Assembly (NCBI GenBank): GCA_930367205.1
Contig: OV884012.1
Coordinates: 34,506,796 to 34,570,795, forward strand
Length of the DNA: 64,000 nt
Source: Acanthosoma haemorrhoidale
Lineage: Eukaryota > Arthropoda > Insecta > Hemiptera > Acanthosomatidae
Direction of reading: 5' to 3'
A program made the translations under genes and the position numbers. The notes under the pieces were generated by a model. The model had not been told where the DNA came from. It saw only the letters and a list, made by a program, of their open reading frames with translations, and did no database searches. Numbering within the stretch: the first letter of the stretch is position 1; each line of letters starts with the position of its first letter. Shown here piece after piece: positions 1 through 11,773 of this stretch.

Positions 1-143
1 TCCCATTAATAAACATTAAATTGCTTGGAAACCACTAATTATTATTCAGTGATTATTTTTTGAAATTGTATATTTAATGAAATACAACAGTGTGAATCAA
101 ATTTTAATTATTTCTTTATTATATATACATCTGTTGGTTGAAG

Positions 144-3100
144 GTATATGGAAAAGAGAGGCTGTGCAAAAAGGCACACGGTTGCGACAGGCCCTGAAGA
201 GGGCCATAGACTTCAGGCAGTGCCTCCTCAAGGAAGAACGAGAAGATCAGGTTTACCAACTGTAACAGAAAAGCCTCCAGGTAACTTAATTGTTTAACTT
301 AATTCAATAAGATAAGTCAGCTGATTTTATAACATTCAAATAATTTCAACTTTAGAGATCTCTTTATATTTCTATCATTTGACATTTGTCTGTAGAATGT
401 CTTCTCTTTTAGCCTTGTGTTTTTTTTTATATTTAATACTGAAGACATCTAAGGCAAATGGCAAATGCAGCCTTCAAACAAATATTTGGCTTAAATATGA
501 GGGGCTTTATAACCCTGTAGGCAGAGATGACCGACCCTTGTTTTTGTTATGCTAATTGAAATTAATTTGACCTCTACTTCTTACAAGTATTCTAAAAAAT
601 AAGATATCAAGTTTATAAATTTAAAAGAGCAAAATTATATTGAAAAAATGTTTTACTAGCTTAACAGGGAGAGGTTGATGTGAAATATGAGAACAAATAA
701 ATGTTTAACCTTATCCACCTGGCTTCCAGTTTTCTGGCGAACCCATTAAACCTATTGGATCTTGGGTGTTGTTAGTCAGTAGCTTGTATAATAGCAAACT
801 TGCAACATGCCCACCAACCTCTCCTTTTGTATTATCTCTGTGTTAGGCTGTGGGTATCTAAATAAAATGATATTATTTTCTTTTATTTGTTTACCATTAT
901 TATTGTCTGTAGTGTGCATTCATTGGAAAAAATCAAATTTTAATATAGAACACCAAAAATCATGATTGCTGCAGTAAATTTGTTTTTTAAAAATATCCTT
1001 TACTTATAAGGTAGATTATGCATTCCAAAGAAGAGAAAAAAAATCATAAATAGCTTTTATATAATTACCACCTTTACCTAAGGAGGGGATAAGAAGTTAG
1101 ATCCACACTGCAACATGTTTATGTTTGATAAAGATCCCGTATTTGTTTGTGTGTTTTGTTGCTTGACAGTTACAACCTAAATGTTTTGATGAGATTAGAG
1201 AGCATCAACAATATTTACTGTTAAAACAGTGATGGTCAAGTTTTTGAAAAGTTACATCTAACACTTAATATAAATAAATTTGACAAGTAAGATCCTCTTT
1301 TATTACTCCCATATCCCTTAATAGAAAATTTTTATTGTTATAAGTATGATCTTTTGTTCTATTGATTTGTGATTCAGTTATAGTTTTTTTGTGAATAAAA
1401 CAAGTGCACTCATTATATTTGAATTTTAAGGGAATGTCTTTTAATTATTGAAAACAGATCAACTTAAAACAATGATCTCCTTCTTGAAAGCTTAATAACT
1501 TCTCTTAAAGAGGATCAACTCTACTGTATTTAATATCAATGCATTACTAATTTACCATTTATAGTGGCAATATGAATTTATATTTTATCAGCTGACTTCT
1601 CTTTCCCTTCTTCCTTATCACCTAGCATGAAATGTGCATGATTTTCCTAATATATTCTGTTTTGCAAACTACACTATTTTGTAGTCATTAAGTTCACTCA
1701 TTAGTAACAAATGTTTTGTTGATGTTTGGCTTTTTATTTAAATAATTTTGTTGGTATGTTACTATTTATTATTTTGATTTAATTTTTTTTATATATTTAA
1801 TTTTATTCACTCTTGCCTGGCCTAAGTTTCTTGAATACAATACTTTTTATTGGTAGGTACCCTTTTTACAATTCATTTCTTTTAGATTACATTTTCGTAA
1901 GCATTTATCTATAGAATAAATCAATTTAGACTTGGTTTATAGTCACCGTTTTTGTGGTGTATTGGTTACCCTGACCGCTAACTTTACATTGATTCCTGGG
2001 TTCCCTAATTTTTTTTTTTTCTGTGGTGTGGGTTTGGTTAGGATTCACTTAGCCTTGTGAGTAAAGACGAGTCATTTTTTTAATAAAACAGATTTGACCT
2101 AGATTTTTTTATTTGTTACACTTTGAGTTGAATTTTCCAAAGATTATATGTTAATTTCAATCTAAATCAGTAAACTATTTCTCTTATGACCCACAAAGAA
2201 GTCTTACTTACTTTTTTTTTAATGAATTTGGCAATATTGTTTATATTAATTAATTTTAAAAAGAACCTTAGCTCACAGATCCATTAGTTTTCTACAGTTA
2301 CTTTTAATTTCTTTTATATATTTCATTAGTTTTGTTTTACATTTACAAAATAGAAATCAATCGGCAAAGTCAGTATATTACTGAGCAAATGTAAATACAG
2401 TTTTAGAGGTTAGATATTTAAAAAAAAAAAAAAAAAAAAATGAAGGAGGGAGCAGGCAAGATTTAGTGTTATTCTGAATGTGCGCGTTTGGGTAGAGATA
2501 AGCCCCGAAGTGAGGAGAGAAGTGGAGGCGAGGATGGGAAGAAGGTACCTGCCTCAGATGTGCCCTCAGAGTCCTGCCCAGAGGAACAGGCTTTGGAAGC
2601 ACCACATATTACCTCCACTCCAGGAGACTCAAAGGCTACCACCAACAGGTAGGTGTAGTAATATATATATCCATTTTTGTTTAAATTTATTTTTTATTGA
2701 TTTTTTTTTAAGTCATTCAACATTTCTTTTGGTTCATTTAAGCTGGTAAGATGTTTTATTTTATTGACGGCAAAGTGATATTACTCTTAATATATATATA
2801 TATATTATATATACCTATATATTAGTCCATTAGTCATGGATATAAATATATATATTTACTATACCATGATAAGGAAAAGACTGACAACGAGACATTTGTC
2901 TCCCATGACAAAAAAGAAGGAGATTCTAAGATTACATCAGATGAGGAATGAGGCAAGGGTGTCATCCTGGGTATGAGAAGTGGGTATTATTAAGAAGGGA
3001 ATGCCAAAAATAATTGTGGTTTTGGCAGGCACTTTCATTTAGCTGTAATGAAGAAAATCAGGGCATGAAACAAGCTGGTGAAAGGTTTTAGGGAGGTGGT

Positions 3101-6100
3101 GTTTATGATGCTGGGGAATTATAGTTTAGTGGCCTGCAGGTGTGAGCTCCCACAGCCAACCACCATTCTCTCCAAGTTTCCTAAAAAAGACTTCTAAAAG
3201 CAGCTTTCTGAGAAGGGATAGTCACTCTGGAATCATTAATAGTGTTAACCCTTTAACTGTGTGAAACTATTTTAGTGGCTTTAGCCCACCAGGCCCTCTG
3301 TGCACAAATACACTATAGTGACCATATTTTACCATCTAACTGCGCCCAAAGCCAATATAATGACTTAGAAAGGAGTATTCTTCTGAGTAACAGGCGAATG
3401 TTCAACTAGCCCTGGTCCCACTAGATAGCTTCTGCTGAACATACAATCTGCTTTCTTATCTCATTCAGGAGGAAACTATGAACCCCTGTCAACCAATGTC
3501 AATGGTTTTGACCAATGTCATGCCTCTTGTAGAACAGACATTGTTAGTGCACTTATTTTTGCGAATAAATTAAATTTTTTTGGGGGTATTTACTTGAAAA
3601 AAATTGAATCAAAATAGCTTCAATTTATGACTAATGCATGTAGATAGGAAACATTGCCAAATAATTCAAAATAAGTACACAAATAATGCAGAAAAGAATT
3701 GTAGTGTGACTGGGAGCCAGACCAGGAATCTTGCGCACAGGGGGGGTGGGTGACCTTCAGAGTGCCTTAGCATAGGACCCCCTCAACCCTGCTGCACAGT
3801 TAAAGAATTAAAGAGGTCAATTAACTAGCTTTCCAATTCATAGTTGAGAGATAAACATTAATTTGTTAAGGAATGTCTTCGAGTACTTAGGTAATGATTA
3901 CACTTCAAAGTTGTTTTGGAGAATATAAGAATAACCAAATTTCAATCTTGATATGATATGGGAAAATCATAACAATAAATGTATCTTTTTAATATATGTA
4001 TATATCATGTATCCTTGTCATAAAATTTGCATTCAGTTTTTATTCTCTTCCAATACATAGGTCGTAACTCTTTGTGGGTTGTGCATTGCTCTCATTGTTC
4101 TCATTTCTACGTTTTCAGTTGGTATTGCTCAAAGTATTTTACTTCTTATGCTTTTGCTGCAAGAACCATCTTTATAGACATACTTCTCTATGAAATGAAT
4201 CTTCATTTTATGCTGATCCATTTATTCAAGCTGGTGGACCCTGTTAAATAAGTAAATAATCATTTCCAAATTAATTAAATGTGATTTCCTATAGTTTGAT
4301 CTTTAAAAATCGTATTATAATTAGCTTAACTTAATTTAAGTTAATAATAAGAGTTTAAAGTTTAAGTTCTACTTATCTCAAGATCAGCAAGTTAGATGAC
4401 CCTTCCCTAAAAAAAAATGTTTCAGCTATATATCTTCTGCTTTGGGAAATGAACTTTACCTAAAAACAAGGAAGTGATGACAACTGAGTTTAATGGTGGA
4501 ATAATTGTCCTTATTCAAGAAAGAAAAGAGCCCCAACCTTGTTTAGACCTTACTGTATTAAATGTTGGCTGTACTAAATTATATCCACACTGATACATTG
4601 GCACCTGAGCTCATTCACTAAAAAGCTGTTGAAATTATCCGTATGCGGTTAGAGCAAAGGTCCTCCTTTGATAAAGTCTTTACCATGACGAATATTGATG
4701 AGAAAATGTGAGGTTATAATTTGACACTTGGCATATTTTCATAGGTTTCCATGTAACTTGTGACAAAATCTACGGAGTTGCTGTATGTGAGGCAACATTA
4801 GTGTCAAGTATTTCTTCTAAGATGATCATTTAACCATAATGGGGATAAGGCCGACCACTTGTCAGATAAGAGCCAATAGAACGATGTGCAGTCCTGTTAA
4901 GATCCTCAAGGAACTGAAATGAGATGACCTGACAATTCCCCTGTTTAACCTGGTATTGAAGAAGATAAGAAGAAGGTTATGGAAAGAGCTGAAGGTAGAA
5001 TCAACTGGCACAGTTCTCAATATGTCTGTACAAGTAATGGCTGATGCTGATAATGTGACAAGTACCATATTTAATGGAAAAAGCAGATCATTGTACATTT
5101 GTGTAGGTGTGTGTGTGCACACAGGAAGTGAATGAAAATAAAGCAATTTAACGGTGGTAGAACGGTCCTTGGTAAGACAACCTGTTCCTTTTGTGATGTA
5201 TCTAGGTTCTGTGAAGAGTTAGTTCCTCAGTTGTTACATGGTCAATAAAACTAGACATCTTCTGACATGGATTATGGCTGGGAACAGGGATTATTTTGGG
5301 TGTATATTCTTTTTAATGAAGATCAAAAATAATGTGACTAACTGCAATGCCAAAATCAGGCTGTAAACAGGCATTCAAATAGGTATATGATATGATTTGT
5401 AATTACATAATAACATTAACGTTATTGTGAACTGTTCAAGATAAATCAAATCCGGAATTATTTTTAATTGATAGGAGCATAATAAACACTTGAATGTTTG
5501 ATCTAGTACGCTTTTGCCATTGAAACTGAATTTAAAACAATCGTTAAAATGAGACTATAATTGTATGTCATTAATGAGTTTAATGAGCATCCATTCTTTT
5601 TAACATTAGTTAACTGTTGCAAAATTAATATTAAATTCCTTGCTTCTGTTTTTATTGACAATGTTTTTTTAATTTGTGTGTGTCTGTGTGCTAATGGAAA
5701 TCTCCCCTTTCTGACTGATTCCATGCAGCCAGCTTTATTGGACTGTTACCTCACTATATCAGGTTTTGTATATAATCTTTAGGTTTTACGTTTTTTTATT
5801 ATTTTACTTTTTTAAATTGTGTGCTTTTGCTATGGAAATAGTCATTGGTCATTGGAGCTTATTGGTGGTGCCTCTGCATGCATAGATGTATCTTTGTATT
5901 TTAGTTATGTATTTGCTCCTCACAGTGTTATAATTTTGCACCGTTTTTTTTTTGTTTTTTTTTGTCCTCAATGCTGTTTACACATCAAATAAAATAGTAG
6001 AATCCTAAGGAGATAAAATGAGTTTTTAGTATTAAGATTCATTCCTATTAGGTGGACGAGACTGTTTGAAAGAAGTTACTCACCATTTTCCTGTTGGGAG

Positions 6101-9100
6101 CGAAAGATATTCCCCAGTGAGGCGAGCCAGTGAAGGAGCGAATCACTTCTGTGCTGACCAATCTTCTGTCAGAGCACTTCAATTGGAACATCAACAATTA
6201 CAGGTATCTAAATTGTTGCCAATTGAGTTTTGATGGAATTAACCTTTACCAAACTTTTAAAATGGCTATCCAAGTTAAATTATTTAACACAAAAAAAATA
6301 TATAGGCATATCAGGCTTCTTTGACACACTGGCTACCAATGATCCCTGTGAGTACTTTCCACTGGGACTGAGGCAGTCCCTCATTCCACCAATTCATGTT
6401 CTGTAGAAAAATTGTTCATCACCACATGACCCCTTCGAAATGCACTGTATTTGGACCGCTTTGGTGTTTTTCAGGTGTCAGAAGCCCTGATGGTTTTTAC
6501 TTTTTTTTATTACTTAATTTTATCCCAATTTAAGTCAATTTAAAATGTTGAATTCTTGACAGCGACAAAACAATATTTTATCATGTTAAAGTTGTTATTG
6601 GCTTGTCGTCAGCTAGCCTGTTATATTCTCAAATCTCACTTAAGTGAAGGGAAGGAAAGTAATGCAAAAAAGCTGCTATTGCGAAAGGGTGGGAATATCA
6701 CCAGCTGGTATTAGGCTGTTAGCCCGGGGAAGCCCTGGTACCTTTATTATCCTTTATGAGGACCCCCATGGTGTGGGAGGAAGTAGAGAAGCAGGGGAAT
6801 AATTAAAAAAATACGTAATAAAAATAATTATATTATTTATTTTTCAGAAAAATAATATCAATATGACCAATAACAGTGAGCTGCAGTATCGCCATTGTAT
6901 CGACATGCAACAAATAAGGGTGAGTCCTTCTCCTTCACCGCCTCAGGCGATCAGTGGTGGTGTTTCTCCTCTCACTCCATCAGGTAGTAGAAAATATATA
7001 GAAATATTTTATAAGATCATTTTAATTTAAATCCTAGGTTAAAATTAATATGATGATATTCATCACAAAGATTAAAACATAAATGATTTTTTATGTTTGT
7101 ATTTTTAATAAGAACAGTAAATTTAGAAAATAAGAGGATGAGAAAGTGTTGGCTGTTCGGCTTTCACCTCACCTTTCTGAAAAATGCTGCTGGTATAGCC
7201 ACGGCAAAAGAGCCACCACACACATTTAAATGTTATCAGTCAAGACTTCAAGATATATAACTATATCAATTAATTAATGACCTTTAATTATTTTTCAAAG
7301 GGACACGATTTTTTTTTTAGTGTCTTTGGGGCATCAAGTAAAACATCCCTGCAAAATATCTTGGCTCTAAGTTAAACTCTTACTTGGTTAAAGTTATGAA
7401 CTTAATTTTTATAATCATAGTTTATTATTAATCAGGACCCCCGACCTTATTTTCCATGTTGTCACCATGTCAAATGGAATCTCTGTGTAAAATTCCATGT
7501 CTCTTAGTCAAATAGGGGACTTACTAAGACTAGAATTTATACTTAGATAGGGGTTGAAAATTTAAGGGTTTCTAATTTGCAAAAAACAAGGACCCTTTTT
7601 AATTAGACTTAATAGAAAAAAATAAATCCATCAACATCTTATAAAGAGGTAGAGCCAAAATAAGGTTGTCACTGTAGTTGATAGGTGGCACTAAGGACTT
7701 GTTAGGCTGTTACATCTCAATCTTAAGAAGTATTAGGGGGACCGGAAAGTAATGTCCTTTTGTTGTTTTTTTACATTAAATTGAAACAAATAAATTTTTA
7801 ATAAGTTTTTGTTTTTAATCAATGAAGTAATCACCCACGTTATCAACAACCTTTTGCCATCTAGTGTGCAAATTGATAAACGATAAAAGTCAATTGGTTT
7901 TTGAGCAAAATATCTGGAGATGGCATTTTGGACATCATCCAAATTTTCAATTGCCACTTGCCACTTGGAAAATGTTGTAGTGATCAGAATAAATGGAAAT
8001 CCAATGGCACAATATTGGGCGAGTATGGTGGGTGAGGCAATACCTTCCACCCCAATTCATTAATTTTTTCCAGGGTTCGTCTTCCGCAGTGCGGTATTGC
8101 ATTATCGTGTTGCAGAATAACGCCTTCTGTTGACAATCACTGAGCACTCTTAAAATTAAAGATTGATTTACTAGATCCAATTGTTCACAGAAAAGGTCTG
8201 CATTCACAGAGAGACACTACCTTTTATGTTTGGATTATCATAGAGGACCTATTTTCCATCTCCAGTCTAACCCACCATACTCGCCCGATATTGCGTCCTC
8301 GAGTTTCAATTTATTCTGATCGCTAAAAAATTTGCAAATTTGGATGATGTCCAAAATGCCATCTCCAGATATTTTGCTCAGTAATCAATTCATTTTTATC
8401 AGTCCGGCATTGAAAATTTGCACACTAGATGGCAAAAGGTTGTTGATAATGAGGGTGATGACTTTATTGATTAAAAAAAAAAACTTGTTAAAAATTTATG
8501 TGTTTGAATTTAATGTAAAAAACCGACACTACTTTCCGGTCCCCCGGTTCAAATCTTTAAAATAACTGTAAATAATGATATTTAAATTTTATATGAGTTT
8601 GTATTTATTTACTTTTATTATTTATTCTAAATCCCAGTATAGTCATAATTTTTTTTTTCAAATTGAAACTTATTACCTTCATCAGACATAATAATAATGC
8701 TGCTTTAATTTTTATTAGGCTCGCCAATCCATTATTCAGGAGTAAGATATTGCGACAACCCTGGCAGCTCTCTCACCCAACATTTTCAGAGCCTTCAACT
8801 CCAGCCTGACATGCTTGTCCCTACTATAACTACAGGTAACTTGTTATTCTTGACTATTTTTTATTTACCTTCTATATTGGTGCACGAGAAGCATCTGTTT
8901 ATTCTAAAAAAAAAGCACACAGATTAATAGATTACATTTAGCTCAAGCATTGGTTAAACAAATTTATGATAACCCATTTTAAAGACATATTTAGAATTTC
9001 AGACTTTTCAAGCTAATATCTTTCGAAAAACACATACACGACTTACCAATAAATACTAAAATTTAATATTGATTGACTTTTTATAAATAATTATGTGTCG

Positions 9101-11773
9101 AATGATCTTGGACATCTATTGATTGATGCCAATTACAGGCTCTATTACTCAAGGCACAGTGAACAGCTTTCAGTTTACCAATCACAATGGAGGAAATCCA
9201 GTTCCTTTAGATCTCAGAGTGACTCCCTCACCTCCTTTGACTAGAATTCAGGAAGAAGACTGGACAGGTAAGTGATTCCACATATTAGTTTTTTTCCATT
9301 ATGTTCCACATATAAACTTTTAATACCTCATTAGGGAATCATACCATATTATATTAAATATTTCATAAAATAATGCAAGATTTCAGATTTTTTTTAGTTT
9401 AATCCTCTATATTATAAACTATTTACGTTTGATGAATTATTCTTGTATATGAGTGACATCAATAATTAATACTCTTTCACACATTAATGGTTGTTTATTT
9501 TTATGAGTTCAAACTCGATCGGAATGGAACCCAAATGTACAGAAACATTAATGAAGCCTGCGGTGATGGCATTTTAAGTAAGTGCCCTGTTTATAACAGA
9601 GGCTCAATAAATTTTGTGAGAGAGATTTCACTCTTGAAGATAAAGAAGGTCATGGAAGAACTTCTATTGTTGACACCATTGCTGGACCGACTTTGCAAAA
9701 ATTACAGGAGCTTGGATATGAAACTGCCTCGCCCACCTTACTCTCCAGATCTCTCATCTACTGGGTCACTATTTTAGACACCAGGTTAACACAAGAAAAA
9801 AAAGTTTGGAAAATACCATTTTAAAATTCTAAGTATACTAATTTATATTTCGATTCATTATCCAAGGGTTTATAGTTATTTTTTATTATTATTTTAATTG
9901 ATTGAATCTTGTTTAAATTAGAAGTTTTTTTTTATTTTAAGACTCTGAACATGCAATTATTTCCAGACAATTCACTTTTTTTTTATATGTTTTTATTCGG
10001 TACCACGTGGGGACAGCTTGCATGATTTTTATATTTCATATCCTTCTCCTTGACTGATTCTGTTTAAGGGCTCTAATAATAACTAATGATACTCATAACT
10101 AAAACCAAACAGACAACTGTTCTATGTTCCAAACATCAGTTAAAACTATCCATGTTAGATGTGATTGATCTATCTCCATGCCCTTACATTGACTGATTCC
10201 TAACCCGACTTCAGCTTCCGTACAAGGCACATGTTGTTTCTAATTTGTAGCAAAAATAATCTTATGATCCACAACCTCTTCTTGCTGCGGCCTCCTCGTC
10301 ATTCCAATATTGCACGGAGAATCATGATATTATTTAGTTATTACTTATTTAATTACTATTTTTTATAATCCCAAATATCACTACTATATATACCCAATGC
10401 AACACCAGTTTGTGAAAAATATCTAAATTTCAGTTGACAGACGAGTGAACCCCATGATTTCTGTTACTGAGCCTGAATCACCCACTGTTACTTCTCCCCA
10501 CCCCTTATTAACAACTGAACCTGGAGGTCTTCACAAAACTATTTCTGGATGTTTTCAAGTTCCTTTAAGCGAGCCTTGCTCCCGGCTAGCAACTACTGAA
10601 GTGAGTATTTTAATATTATATTTCTAGCAATTTGACGTCAAATACATCAATTAGAGTCTGTATATACAAAATTTTAACATGTTTTTTTAATTTCATGACA
10701 AGATGAATAATCATTGCATCATACTTTTGCTTGTTACTTTGTCACATGGAGGCAACTGAATGTAATTCATGCAACTTAGATTCAAAATTTGTCTATAAAG
10801 AAGTTTTTAAATCACAATAGTGTAAACATTTCTAGAAAACATTTCAATTAACCTGTCTCCTCATTTTATATACTATCTACCTTCTTTTATACATGAAATT
10901 AATATTTTATTTTAAACCCTTCAGAAGACATCTGTATACCTTAAAAAATACTGTGAGGTGTAGCACCAAGGGATTTTACTTTTTATTTATAGAAACTCAA
11001 AGCAATGCTCTTTTTTACAGGACCCGCTTGAACTAATCAACTATTTGTTTGAATGAACTTTCATGTATTTATTTTAAGTTCTCAAAATCAAAAATTAATT
11101 GGATACAAGCAAAGCAGAAATTCCAATACGAATTATGCAAAATTAAATCTTAACTAATAAAAAATAAATAGGAATATTTGAGTGGATGTACTCATTGGGA
11201 TATCGGTTCAATGAGATATATTAAACCTTTCATTTCATAATACGTACTACACCTTGCTTACTTCTGTATCCATTCCGTCTCATATAATAAACTGATCCAG
11301 ACATAATTTTATTTCAAATATAATAGTTTATGTAAATATATCAGTTCCTAACCTTCAAGAAGTATCCACCTTTTTCACAGCAGCTGGTGTTAAGAAAGTT
11401 GTTCTTCACTGTAAGAAATTTAGGGTGAAAAATCATACTATAAAATGGTAATTAAAAAAAAAAATTCATAGTTTTGGCTGTTGTAATTATAACCATAAAT
11501 CTTATGATTGTTTTGTGATTTTTAGCTTTGAATGATGTGAAGTGAACTTTTTGTGCTTAGGTAGTCGCACTACTGGAGCAAGCTGTATCTGCTGTCGCTC
11601 CGTCAGAGTTTAGGTGTGTGGGCAGAGGAGACGCCCTCTTCTTAGAGTCCCCTTCTGGCCTGCACGTTGAGCTAGAAGTTGGCAGGCAGCGGTTGAAAAT
11701 GAGAAGAATCTCTGGCGATCAGATGCAATATTCACAGCTCTGCCATCACCTTATCGCCTCCATCTCCAGCTAA
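144..11773 (+). CDS. Sik3: Salt-inducible kinase (SIK3-like), C-terminal regulatory part, 8 exons, 5'-partial
   Basis: Exons by splice signals and phase continuity: 144-280, 2496-2648, 6052-6203, 6848-6983, 8719-8835, 9139-9267, 10434-10600, 11561-11773 (TAA 11771-11773). Together they read 400 uninterrupted residues after a split first codon. Seen: KRHTVATG in exon 1 and RYSPVRRASEG in exon 3. These look like the Ser/Thr sites in SIK kinases that PKA phosphorylates to create 14-3-3 docking. Exons 3-4 (RALQLEHQQLQ) resemble the Q-rich stretch that follows this site in SIK3. The middle is low-complexity Ser/Pro/Thr. The last exon ends in a KA1-like pattern (HVELEVGRQR, RRISGDQMQYSQLC). SIKs are cytoplasmic LKB1-activated AMPK relatives that phosphorylate CRTCs and class IIa HDACs. 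The kinase and UBA domains must lie left of the window. SIK2 is the main alternative; the SPVRRxSxG context favours SIK3. Exon 2 is the least certain exon. Confidence 0.8.
3245..3811. mobile_element. piggyBac-like MITE with TTAA target duplication
   Basis: The segment is flanked by TTAA on both sides (3245-3248 and 3808-3811). Its ends are inverted: CCCTTTAACTGTG at the left and CACAGTTAAAG at the right. It has no coding capacity. TTAA duplications and CC-starting termini are typical of piggyBac non-autonomous elements. It lies in SIK intron 2. The two terminal bases at the right end (AA instead of GG) have decayed. Confidence 0.6.
7736..8545. mobile_element. Foldback mariner: two 3' halves in inverted orientation
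   Basis: The ends are inverted copies of GGGGGACCGGAAAGTA. The left half, read on the minus strand, gives mariner transposase pieces: LQHDNAIPHCGRRTLEKI, LGWKVLPHPPYSPNI, then DDVQNAISRYFAQKP. The right half (about 8268-8545), read on the plus strand, gives PPYSPDIASSSFNLF followed by DDVQNAISRYFA again. Both halves are therefore the 3' end of the same mariner transposase, facing each other. Each contains stops, so the element is dead. It sits in SIK intron 4. Confidence 0.8.
9487..9795 (+). mobile_element. Internally deleted mariner relic
   Basis: In changing frames the plus strand reads ERDFTLEDKEGHGRTS, the segment linking the HTH domain to the catalytic domain in mariner transposases. 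After about 70 bases it reads LPRPPYSPDLSSTGSLF, the C-terminal catalytic-aspartate block. The TGDEKW and HDN blocks are missing, so the middle of the transposase has been deleted. No terminal repeats were recognised. It lies in SIK intron 6. Confidence 0.7.

Noticed and set aside
77..265. 62-aa plus-strand ORF ending REDQVYQL
   Set aside because: Overlaps SIK exon 1 in another frame and stops before the donor. The KRHTVATG frame joins the next exon and matches the kinase family.
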